In this document: piece by piece, positions 15,108 to 22,532 of the stretch
Layout: each line of letters begins with the position of its first letter
Numbering within the stretch: the first letter of the stretch is position 1
Assembly (NCBI GenBank): GCA_965116355.1
Contig: OZ220679.1
Span: 248,001 to 312,000 of the forward strand
Direction of reading: 5' to 3'
DNA from: UBA1127 sp965116355
GTDB lineage: Bacteria > Chloroflexota > Dehalococcoidia > Lucifugimonadales > UBA1127
Length of the DNA: 64,000 nucleotides
Notes under the pieces: model-generated
Told to the model about the DNA's origin: nothing
Seen by the model: the letters and a program-made list of their open reading frames with translations, nothing else
The model's database searches: none
Translations under genes and position numbers: made by a program

Positions 15108-16457
15108 GTGTCCACAGCGACAACCGAACGGGCGCCTCGATTCTTCTACGGCTGGGTCATCGTCTTTGCGGCGGCCGTCAAGGGCGCGTTCAACGTGGGC
15201 AGCGCCGTCTTTGCGTCGAGCGTCTTCCTCGTTCCCATGCAGGACGACCTCGGATGGAGCCGGACGCTCATCTTCGGCGCGCTGGCGGTGCGGACGCTGT
15301 GCGGCGGGCTGCTCAGCCCTATCGTCGGGCCCATGGGCGACCACCCGTGGGCGCCTCGGCTCGCGCTCCCCATCGGCTCGGTGCTCTTCGGCCTCTCATT
15401 CATGCTGGTCAAGTGGGCGGACACCCCCCTCGAGTACTACCTGAGCTACGGCGTGCTGGGCGCGGCGGGGCTGGCGCTGACCAGCAACCCCATCCTAGAG
15501 GGCGTGGTGCTCAAGTGGTTCATCCGGCGGCGCGCGCAGGCCATCATGTGGATGCAGGTGGGGCCGCCCACCGGCCCGATGATCTTCCCGCTGCTGCTGA
15601 CGCTGCTGATCAGCGCGGTGGGGTGGCGCGACGCGTGGATGTGGATGGGCGTCGCGTCAATCGCGCTGTTCCTGCCGCTCTCGCTGCTGGTGCGGACTTC
15701 GCCGGCGTCGATGGGGTTGCTGCCGGACGGCGACCGGCCGGGGCAGGAGCCGCCTCCATCGCGAGGGGGCGGCCGCCGCGCAAGCCCGGCCAACGAGCAC
15801 AGCTTCACCCGGCGCGAGGCGCTCCGCAGCGGGGCGTTCTGGCTCATCTGCATCGCGCTCATGTTCAGCATCATCGGCCTGCCGGGCTTCCAGTCCCACT
15901 GGGTGCCATACCTGGTGGAGATCGATTTCTCGAGCGAGACCGCGGCGACGGCCGTCCTCGTCTTCGGCCTGTTCTCCGTGCTGGCGCGGTTCGTGTGGGG
16001 ATTCCTGACGGCGCGGTACGACATCCGGAACCTGATGATCATCCAGGCGCTGCTTGCGGCGCTGGGCGTGCTCTTCCTGCTGAACGTGCAGAACGCGGTG
16101 ATGATGTACGCGTGGGCCGTGTACCACGGTCTGACGCTGGCCGTGTTCTTCCAGCTCCAGGCGCTGCTGACGGTGACCTACTTCGGCCGGGGGCACATCG
16201 GGTCGATACGGGGCGTGATGTTCCCCTTCATCACGCTGGGGTCATCGGCGGGGCCGATTCTGCTCGGCGCGCTGCGGGACTGGCAGGGATCGTACTGGGT
16301 GCCGTTCCTCGTGGTGGTGGCGACCTGGCTGGTGGCGGCGGTCCTGGTGTTCATGACCCGGCCGCCGCAACCGGTCTACGATCCTGCGCCCACGCCGGAA
16401 CAGGCCATGGCTGCCACCGAGGGACAGCCGGCGCCCAAGCCGGAGGCGGCCTCGTGA
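15108..16457 (+). CDS. MFS transporter, OFA/monocarboxylate-like
   Basis: 449-aa integral membrane protein with about 12 predicted helices. GTG 15108 follows AGGAGCGGCGC. It opens APRFFYGWVIVFAA, the FYGWVIV signature shared with two other MFS genes in this window (43808 and 45197). A cytoplasmic loop (about 205-235) is rich in Pro/Gly/Arg. Relatives carry oxalate/formate or monocarboxylates; the substrate here is unknown. Its stop overlaps the RNase D start (GTGA). Confidence 0.86.
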   Translation: MSTATTERAPRFFYGWVIVFAAAVKGAFNVGSAVFASSVFLVPMQDDLGWSRTLIFGALAVRTLCGGLLSPIVGPMGDHPWAPRLALPIGSVLFGLSFMLVKWADTPLEYYLSYGVLGAAGLALTSNPILEGVVLKWFIRRRAQAIMWMQVGPPTGPMIFPLLLTLLISAVGWRDAWMWMGVASIALFLPLSLLVRTSPASMGLLPDGDRPGQEPPPSRGGGRRASPANEHSFTRREALRSGAFWLICIALMFSIIGLPGFQSHWVPYLVEIDFSSETAATAVLVFGLFSVLARFVWGFLTARYDIRNLMIIQALLAALGVLFLLNVQNAVMMYAWAVYHGLTLAVFFQLQALLTVTYFGRGHIGSIRGVMFPFITLGSSAGPILLGALRDWQGSYWVPFLVVVATWLVAAVLVFMTRPPQPVYDPAPTPEQAMAATEGQPAPKPEAAS

Positions 16458-17590
16458 CGACGGCCATGACCACGCCCTACACCTTCGTTGACGAGTACCC
16501 GGCGTTTCTGGACGTCTGCCACGAGCTGGAGCGCGCAGGGCGCATCGCCGTCGACACCGAGGCCGACAGCATGCACCACTACCCGGAGCGCGTGTGCCTG
16601 GTGCAGGTGGCGACGCCGACGTCGACGTACCTGCTGGACTCGCTGGCGCTGGTCGACCTGTCGCCGCTGGCGAAGGCGCTGTCGGCGCGTGGGGTGCTGA
16701 AGCTGCTGCACGGCGCGGACTACGACATTCGCGGGCTCCACCGGGACTGGGGGCTGGCCGTCGCCAACCTCTTCGACACGCACGTGGCGGCGCGGTTCCT
16801 GGGACGGGAGCGCGTGGGGCTGGCGGCGCTTCTGCAGGAGTTGTTGGGCATCGAGATACCCAAGGAGCGCCGGATACAGCGGGCCGACTGGTCCAAGCGG
16901 CCGCTGGACGACGAGGCGCTGCGGTACGCGGCGGCCGACGTGTGCCACCTCTTTGCGCTGCACGACATCCTGGCCGAGCGGCTGCGGAAGCTGGACCGGC
17001 TGTCCTGGGTGGAGGAGGAGTGCGCGCGGCTGTCCGAGGTGCGGCACACGCCGCTGGACCTTACCGCGACGGTGCTTTCGCTGCCGGAGTCCCGGAAGAT
17101 GGACAGCCGGCAACGGGCGGTGCTGCTGGCGCTCTACCGCTTCCGCGAGGAGCAGGCGCGCCGCCTCGACCGGCCACCGTCGCACGTGCTGCCGCCGAAG
17201 GCGATGGCCGAGATCGCGGCGAACCTGTCGGCGCGGCTGGAGGCGCACGAATCGCTGACGCCGAGGCAGGTGCAGCGCTTCGGCAGGGGCATTCGCTCGG
17301 CGGTCGCCGAGGGGCTGAAAGCGCCGACGCTGGAGCGCCCGGCGCCGACGTCGCCGGCGCGGGGCAGGCCGACGGCGGGGCAAACGCGGAAGCTGGCGGC
17401 GTTGAAGGCGTGGCGGCAGGCGCAGGCGAAGGAGCTTGGCATCGAAGTGGGGCTCATCTGGCCCATGCGCAGCCTGGAGCGGCTGGCCCGCGAGCCACAG
17501 ACGTTCGCGGAGGAGCTGCGCTCGCCGGAGGTGCGGGCGTGGCAGCGGGAGCGGTTTGGGGCGTCGCTGCGGCGGGTGGCGGAACGATAG
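16454..17590 (+). CDS. rnd: Ribonuclease D (DEDDy 3'-5' exonuclease with HRDC)
   Basis: 378-aa exoribonuclease that trims tRNA and other RNA 3' ends. Catalytic acids: Asp34 and Glu36 in VDTEAD, an Asp in HGADYDIRGL, and the Y...D pair in LRYAAADVCHL (DEDDy subclass). HRDC-like helical repeats follow (MDSRQRAVLLALYRFREEQA and RKLAALKAWRQAQAKELGIE). GTG 16454 overlaps the MFS stop and has CGGAGG 7 nt upstream; ATG 16466 is an alternative. The coupling to a transporter is probably only positional. Confidence 0.93.
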   Translation: MTTAMTTPYTFVDEYPAFLDVCHELERAGRIAVDTEADSMHHYPERVCLVQVATPTSTYLLDSLALVDLSPLAKALSARGVLKLLHGADYDIRGLHRDWGLAVANLFDTHVAARFLGRERVGLAALLQELLGIEIPKERRIQRADWSKRPLDDEALRYAAADVCHLFALHDILAERLRKLDRLSWVEEECARLSEVRHTPLDLTATVLSLPESRKMDSRQRAVLLALYRFREEQARRLDRPPSHVLPPKAMAEIAANLSARLEAHESLTPRQVQRFGRGIRSAVAEGLKAPTLERPAPTSPARGRPTAGQTRKLAALKAWRQAQAKELGIEVGLIWPMRSLERLAREPQTFAEELRSPEVRAWQRERFGASLRRVAER

Positions 17591-17603
17591 CGCTCCCTGT
17601 TCA

Positions 17604-17630
17604 CCCTTCGATTTCCCTCAGGGCGAACGG
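17604..17630. repeat. Family A repeat, ATTTCCC variant
   Basis: CCCTTCGATTTCCCTCAGGG then CGAACGG, between convergent genes. The same variant centre recurs at 43760. Confidence 0.8.
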
Positions 17631-17651
17631 ACTAGCGTGCCGTTTGGGGGG

Positions 17652-18596
17652 CTAGAGAGCCGCGGCCTTCGGCGCCAGCTCCCCGCCGAGGTAGGCAATG
17701 AACTCGTCGTCCGCGAAGTTCATGTGCTGGAACATGACCTCGCCCACCCCCATCTCCGCGAGCTGGCCGAGCCGTTCGAGGGCCTCCTCCGTGCTGCCGA
17801 CGATCATGCCGCGCTCGCGGGCGGCGGCGACAACATCGTCGACGGATGCGCCGCGAACGTTGCGCATGAAGTTGCGGTAACCCTCTGCCGCGACGGCGGG
17901 GTCGGGGCCGACGACGCCGAAGGTCATCATCGAGCGCTTGAGCGTCGACGGGTCGCGGCCGAGGGCGTCGCAGTGGGCCTGCAGCACCTCTACCTTGTGG
18001 GTGTAGGCCTCCGGGGTCATGCTGATGCAGTTCCACTCGTCGGCGTACTGCGCGGCGATGCGCATGGTGCGCCGCTCGCCGCCGCCGCCGATGAGGAGCG
18101 CCGGGCGGCCCTCGGGCGGCTTGGGCAGGCAGTCGGCGTCCTGGAGCGAATAGTAGCGGCCCTGATAGCTGGCGGGGCCGGGGGCCCACAGCGCGCGCAT
18201 GACGTGGATGGACTCCTCGAGGCGGCTAAGGCGCTCGCCGACGGGCGGGAAGGGGACGCCGTAGGCGACGTGCTCGGACTCGTTCCAGCCACCGCCGAGG
18301 CCCATGACGAATCGTCCGCCGCTGAGCTGGTCGAGCTGCGCGGCCATGCGGCCGACGTTGACGGGCGGGCGAAAGGTGATCGGCGTCACCATGGGGCCGA
18401 ACCGGATGCGCTCGGTCTGGAGCGCGGCCATGGTGAATGAGAGGTAGGGCTCCAGCGAGTCCTGCTGCGTACCAATGAAGAAGTGGTCGGAACGGTAGAC
18501 CCCGTTCAGCCCGGCCTCCTCCGACCGGCGCAGGATGTTGCTCCAGAGGTCCCAGGTGAGGCCGTTCTGTCCCTCGACCATCAGGCTGATGTGCAT
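17652..18596 (-). CDS. LLM-class (F420/FMN-dependent) oxidoreductase
   Basis: 314-aa luciferase-like monooxygenase-family TIM barrel. Signatures include VYRSDHFFI, IRFGPMVTPITFRPPV, LDQLSGGRFVMGLGGGWNESEH and PALLIGGGGERRTMRIAAQYADEWNC. The protein length and order match F420-dependent LLM enzymes (TIGR03560-like), but the cofactor (F420 or FMN) cannot be fixed from sequence. The start follows AAAGGAGCCCCCC. A minus-strand TGTACAAT -10 candidate lies near 18649-18656. It faces RNase D convergently across a family A repeat. Confidence 0.87.
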   Translation of the reverse strand: MHISLMVEGQNGLTWDLWSNILRRSEEAGLNGVYRSDHFFIGTQQDSLEPYLSFTMAALQTERIRFGPMVTPITFRPPVNVGRMAAQLDQLSGGRFVMGLGGGWNESEHVAYGVPFPPVGERLSRLEESIHVMRALWAPGPASYQGRYYSLQDADCLPKPPEGRPALLIGGGGERRTMRIAAQYADEWNCISMTPEAYTHKVEVLQAHCDALGRDPSTLKRSMMTFGVVGPDPAVAAEGYRNFMRNVRGASVDDVVAAARERGMIVGSTEEALERLGQLAEMGVGEVMFQHMNFADDEFIAYLGGELAPKAAAL

Positions 18597-18711
18597 GGGG
18601 GGCTCCTTTGCGCTCTTGGGATTTGAGGCAGGCGTGGGCTACGTGGGGATTGTACACGTCAGAGGGCGGGGGTGGGGCGCTGCGAATTGGGAGCTGGAGG
18701 CCAGAGGGAGT

Positions 18712-19491
18712 TCAGCGCCTCTCCGTCGTGAATGCCGCGGTCCAGAACGGATAGAAGCCTGCCGACTGGGCTGTGCGACGGGATATGACGTTTTCGACAG
18801 TCGTCCCGTAGTACGGCACCACCCCGTGTCGCAGCACCTGTGCCGCTACCCTCGAGGTAAGGGCGGCGCCCAAGCCCCTCCCCCTGTGGCCGGCGTGCAC
18901 GTCGAGCCCAATCTGCCAGAGCAAGTCCGAGTCTTCCGGCGCTGTGGCAACCCCGACAACTGCCTGCCGGTGAACCGCGACGGCCGTTATCGTGCCGTTC
19001 AAGTCCTGCCTCAGCGCCCTTGGCGGGAGCGCATTCGGCCAGTGGGCCGGATCGAGGGACCGTACCAGGGCTGCGTCGCCATGCTCGATGGAGTATCCGT
19101 CCGGCGTTGGGTGCGGCCTCAAGTCCTGATTTGACGTAATGCTGTAGAGGTAGGGCCCATGGAGACGGTAGGAGTCATGAGCCACCCGCATCGACAATTC
19201 GCCCAGGAGCTCGAGGCTGAACGCATCGGCCGGCCCGACTCCCTGAAACAGCTCCGACACCCAGGGCATCCATTGCGGCGTGGCGGACACGACAACGCCT
19301 ACGCCTATCGCCGTGATCTCAAGGCTATGTTCACGTTGAGGGAATCTCCGTTTCAGCGGGTCATCGGTCATTCCTGGCGTTACTTCAGAGAGGTGTACGC
19401 CTTCACGGGCAAAGAGGTCAGGAGAGCAGCAGGCTTCGGCGGCGAGCGTCGAGGCAACGATACGAGCTGCGTGTTCCCGGTCAATGGTCAA
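18712..19491 (-). CDS. GNAT-family N-acetyltransferase
   Basis: 259-aa protein with a C-terminal GNAT domain: motif A reads LWQIGLDVHAGHRGRGLGAALTSRVA (acetyl-CoA-binding R/Q-x-x-G-x-G/A as HRGRGLG), followed by VPYYGTTVENVISRRTAQSAGF. The N-terminal ~120 residues are less conserved. The start is TTG 19491, the first start-like codon after an in-frame stop, with a GCAGGTGCAGC ribosome site. Acceptor substrate unknown. Confidence 0.82.
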   Translation of the reverse strand: MTIDREHAARIVASTLAAEACCSPDLFAREGVHLSEVTPGMTDDPLKRRFPQREHSLEITAIGVGVVVSATPQWMPWVSELFQGVGPADAFSLELLGELSMRVAHDSYRLHGPYLYSITSNQDLRPHPTPDGYSIEHGDAALVRSLDPAHWPNALPPRALRQDLNGTITAVAVHRQAVVGVATAPEDSDLLWQIGLDVHAGHRGRGLGAALTSRVAAQVLRHGVVPYYGTTVENVISRRTAQSAGFYPFWTAAFTTERR

Positions 19492-19535
19492 AGCTGCACC
19501 TGCGTTGCTAGGCGGACTTGACGATCAGGTTAGCG

Positions 19536-19561
19536 CCCTTCGACAAGCTCAGGGCGAACGG
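19536..19561. repeat. Family A repeat
   Basis: Consensus-like CCCTTCGACAAGCTCAGGGC with CGAACGG, immediately before the tRNA 3' end. Confidence 0.85.
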
Positions 19562-19578
19562 TTGCGAGAAAGGTCAGG

Positions 19579-19653
19579 TGGAGCCACCGGTCGGAATCGA
19601 ACCGACGACCTGTTGTTTACGAAACAACTGCTCTGCCTCTGAGCTACGGTGGC
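19579..19653 (-). tRNA. tRNA-Thr(CGU)
   Basis: Cloverleaf on the minus strand: acceptor GCCACCG/CGGTGGC, D-arm GCTC...GAGC, anticodon stem GTTGT/ACAAC with loop TTCGTAA (anticodon CGT, reads ACG), T-arm GTCGG TTCGATT CCGAC. The 3' CCA is encoded after a T discriminator. It lies 14 bases beyond the dapA stop in the same direction. Confidence 0.95.
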
Positions 19654-19667
19654 CCGGGAGCGGACGG

Positions 19668-20573
19668 CTAGGCGCCGTCGGAAACCGGCAGGTCGACCTC
19701 GTAGTTGGCCATCAGCTTGTCGAGCCCTGCCGCGGTGGCGGGGTCGGGAGTGACGAGCGGCAGGCGCGGCTCGCCGACATTGAAACCCGCCTTGTTTACA
19801 GCGTACTTCACCGGGATGGGGTTCGCCAATACGAAGAGGCCCCGGAACAGCGGCAGCAGCCGGCGGTGCTCGGCGGCGGCGCCCTCCAGGTCGCCCTCCA
19901 GCGTGAGGCCCATCATGCGTTTGATCTGGGCGCCGACGAGGTGCGACGCGACGCTGATGATGCCGTAGCCGCCCATCGCCATGATGGGGTAGGTCTGGTC
20001 GTCGTTGCCGGACCAGACGAGGAAGCCCGGCGCGGCATCGCGAATGATCTCGGCAGCCTGGTTCAGGTCGCCCCCCGCCTCCTTGATGCCGACGATGTTG
20101 GGGACCTCGCTGAGGCGGACGACAGTCTCCACCGACATGTTGACGGCGGTGCGGCTGGTCACGTTGTAGAGGATGACGGGCAGGTCCGTGCTGTCCGCGA
20201 TGGCCTTGAAGTGGCGGTAGAGGCCCTCCTGCGGCGGCTTGTTGTAGTAGGGCACCACCGAGAGGACGGCGTCAGCGCCGATGCGGGAGGCGGTGGCCGT
20301 GTACTTGATGGCCTCGGCCGTGTTGTTGCTACCGGTGCCGGCGACCACGTCGCCCTTGCCATCGAGGGCTTCCTTGATCTCCGCGAAGAGGCGCTCCTCC
20401 TCGTCGTGGGTGAGCGTGGGGGACTCGCCGGTGGTGCCGGCCACGACGACGCCGTCGCTGCCGGACGCGACGAGCGCCTCGGCGAGCCTGCGGGCCTGCG
20501 CGTAGTCGACGCGGCCGTCGGAGTCGAAGGGGGTCACCATGGCGGTCAGGAGCCTGCCGATACCCTCAGCCAT
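19668..20573 (-). CDS. dapA: 4-hydroxy-tetrahydrodipicolinate synthase
   Basis: 301-aa TIM-barrel lyase condensing pyruvate with aspartate semialdehyde, the first committed step to DAP/lysine. It opens GRLLTAMVTPFDSDGRVDY; the TTGESPTL motif, the catalytic Tyr in ILYNVTSRTAVN and the Schiff-base Lys in NIVGIKEAGGD are present. The start at 20573 has GGGAGG 6 nt upstream, inside the end of asd (3 nt between genes). Last gene of the minus-strand rpsO-pnp-dapB-asd-dapA run. Confidence 0.96.
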   Translation of the reverse strand: MAEGIGRLLTAMVTPFDSDGRVDYAQARRLAEALVASGSDGVVVAGTTGESPTLTHDEEERLFAEIKEALDGKGDVVAGTGSNNTAEAIKYTATASRIGADAVLSVVPYYNKPPQEGLYRHFKAIADSTDLPVILYNVTSRTAVNMSVETVVRLSEVPNIVGIKEAGGDLNQAAEIIRDAAPGFLVWSGNDDQTYPIMAMGGYGIISVASHLVGAQIKRMMGLTLEGDLEGAAAEHRRLLPLFRGLFVLANPIPVKYAVNKAGFNVGEPRLPLVTPDPATAAGLDKLMANYEVDLPVSDGA

Positions 20574-20576
20574 ACG

Positions 20577-21608
20577 CTACCTCCCGTTGCCGTTGCCGGC
20601 GAGCCTCCGTTCCAGCAATTGTTCCGCTATCTGCACGGCGTTGAGGGCGGCGCCCTTCCGCAGGTTGTCGCCGACCGTCCACAGGGAGAGGCCGTTGGTC
20701 AGCGCCCGGTCGGGCCGGATGCGGCCGACGAATACGTCGTCCTTGCCCGCCGCAAAGCCGGCGAGAGGGTAGCCCTTCGCCGCAACGTCGTCAATGACCC
20801 GGACGCCGGGGAACTCGGAGAGGACGTCGCGGGCCTCCTCCGGTGACATAACGTGCTCAAACTCGATGTGGACGGCCTCGCTGTGGGAGACGGGCACGGG
20901 CACGCGGACGCAGGTGGCGGAGACGGGGAGGTCCGGAAGGTGCATGATCTTCCGGGTCTCGTTCTCCATCTTTGTCTCCTCGGTCGTGTAGCCGTCGTCC
21001 GTGAACTCCTCGACGTGGGGGAGGACGTTGAAGGCGAGCGGGTAGGGGAACGTCGAGGCCTCCGCGGCCTGGTCGTCGAGCATCGCGTGGGTCTGCCGGT
21101 AGAGCTCGTCGACGCCCTTGGCCCCCGCGCCGGAGGCGGACTGGTACGTGTCGACGATGACGCGGCGGATGGGGTTGGCGCGGTGCAGGGGCGCCAGCGC
21201 CATCAGCATCACGATGGTCGAACAGTTGGGGCTCGAGATGATGCCGTTGTGCTCGTCGATGTCGTCGGCGTTGACCTCCGGGATGACGAGGGGCACCGCC
21301 GGGTCCATCCGCCACGCGGAGGACTTGTCGACCACGACTGCGCCGCGCCTGGCGGCCTCGGGCGCGAGCGACTTGCTCGTGCCGCCGCCGGCGGAGAAGA
21401 AGACGATGTCCGCGCCCTCAAAGGCGTCGGACGTGGCTTCCTCGACGACCAGCTCGTCGCCCATGAAGGGCAGCTTCGTGCCGGCGGAGCGGCTGCTGGC
21501 AAGCAGCCGGGCGCGCTCGACGGGGAAGCCTCGCTCCTCGAGGATGCTCAGGACCACGCGCCCGACGGCGCCGGTGGCCCCAACGACTGCAATGTTGGCT
21601 CCAGACAT
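20577..21608 (-). CDS. asd: Aspartate-semialdehyde dehydrogenase
   Basis: 343-aa NADP-dependent enzyme making aspartate semialdehyde, the substrate of dapA. GATGAVG nucleotide-binding motif at 10-16, catalytic Cys129 in SSPNCSTI, DTYQSASGAG, and the substrate-binding VRVPVPVSHSEAV, where the usual RVPV-x-x-GH reads SH. A short polar tail (AGNGNGR) precedes the stop. ATG 21608 follows GGAAGGA; longer in-frame sequence upstream is antisense to dapB. Operon partner of dapB and dapA. Confidence 0.95.
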   Translation of the reverse strand: MSGANIAVVGATGAVGRVVLSILEERGFPVERARLLASSRSAGTKLPFMGDELVVEEATSDAFEGADIVFFSAGGGTSKSLAPEAARRGAVVVDKSSAWRMDPAVPLVIPEVNADDIDEHNGIISSPNCSTIVMLMALAPLHRANPIRRVIVDTYQSASGAGAKGVDELYRQTHAMLDDQAAEASTFPYPLAFNVLPHVEEFTDDGYTTEETKMENETRKIMHLPDLPVSATCVRVPVPVSHSEAVHIEFEHVMSPEEARDVLSEFPGVRVIDDVAAKGYPLAGFAAGKDDVFVGRIRPDRALTNGLSLWTVGDNLRKGAALNAVQIAEQLLERRLAGNGNGR

Positions 21609-21664
21609 GTACGAGAGTCCTTCCGAGAGTTGCCGGCACAGGGCAGGGCGAGAACGCGGGGAAA

Positions 21665-22459
21665 CTACAGGTCCAGCAGGTTCTCCAACCCTATGACGAG
21701 CCCCTTGAATTGTATCACCTGCCGAACGGCGGTGAGAACGCCCGGCATGTAGCAGTCGCGGCCCACGGTGTCGTGGCGGAGGGACAGCGTCTGCCCCAGG
21801 GTGCCGAGGACGATCTCGTGGTGCGCGAGGCGGCCGGGCATGCGTTGCGCGTGGATGGAGACGCCGTCGAGCTCCGCGCCCCGGCTGCCGGGCGCGGGCT
21901 CGCGCTCCGGCATCTGCCGCGCAAAGGGCTCGCCGCGGCCCTCGACGAGGGCGCGGGCGATGGCGAGCGCAGTGCCGGAGGGGGCGTCGATCTTGGCGTC
22001 GTGGTGCTGCTCGACGACCTCGGCGACCTCGAAGAAGCGTCCGAGCTGCTTGGCGATCTGCACGAGCAGCACGGCGCCGATGGCGAAGTTGGGCGCGATG
22101 ACAACGCCCACGCCGTTCTCGCGGGCGAGGGCGTCGATGGCGTCGAGCTCGGCCTGGGGGATGCCGGTCGTGCCGGCGACGGCGTGGACGCCGCGCTCGG
22201 CCGCGGCTTTCAGCGCGCCGGGGGACGCGGCGGCGATGGAGAAGTCCACCATGACCGTCGGCGCGCACGCCTCGATGGCCGAGGGGACGTTGGAGTAGAA
22301 GGGGACGCCGGCCGCCGCGCCGGAGGGCTCGCGCAGGTCGACGCCGCCCACCGCTTCCATGTCGGGGGCGGCGTTGACGGCCGCAAGGACCTCGCCGCCC
22401 ATGCGGCCGGCGATGCCGTGAATGAGCACCCGGATGGAACTGCCGGACTCAGTGGTCAT
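21665..22459 (-). CDS. dapB: 4-hydroxy-tetrahydrodipicolinate reductase
   Basis: 264-aa reductase acting directly after DapA. Rossmann motif HGIAGRMGGEV near the N-terminus, VMVDFS, the GTTG motif (VAGTTG), and the catalytic VVEQHHDAKIDAPSGTA with the HH-D-K-DAPSGTA pattern. ATG 22459 is chosen: the frame remains open upstream but that stretch is a family A repeat plus pnp tail. GCAGGTAGCC is the ribosome site. Confidence 0.96.
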   Translation of the reverse strand: MTTESGSSIRVLIHGIAGRMGGEVLAAVNAAPDMEAVGGVDLREPSGAAAGVPFYSNVPSAIEACAPTVMVDFSIAAASPGALKAAAERGVHAVAGTTGIPQAELDAIDALARENGVGVVIAPNFAIGAVLLVQIAKQLGRFFEVAEVVEQHHDAKIDAPSGTALAIARALVEGRGEPFARQMPEREPAPGSRGAELDGVSIHAQRMPGRLAHHEIVLGTLGQTLSLRHDTVGRDCYMPGVLTAVRQVIQFKGLVIGLENLLDL

Positions 22460-22493
22460 GGCTACCTGCTTCTGCGTTTCGCCGCTCCGCTCA

Positions 22494-22519
22494 CCCTTCG
22501 ACAGGCTCAGGGCGAACGG
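22494..22519. repeat. Family A repeat between pnp and dapB
   Basis: Consensus copy inside the operon, between the pnp stop (22533) and the dapB start (22459). It would be transcribed. Confidence 0.85.
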
Positions 22520-22532
22520 AGCGGCGGGCTGC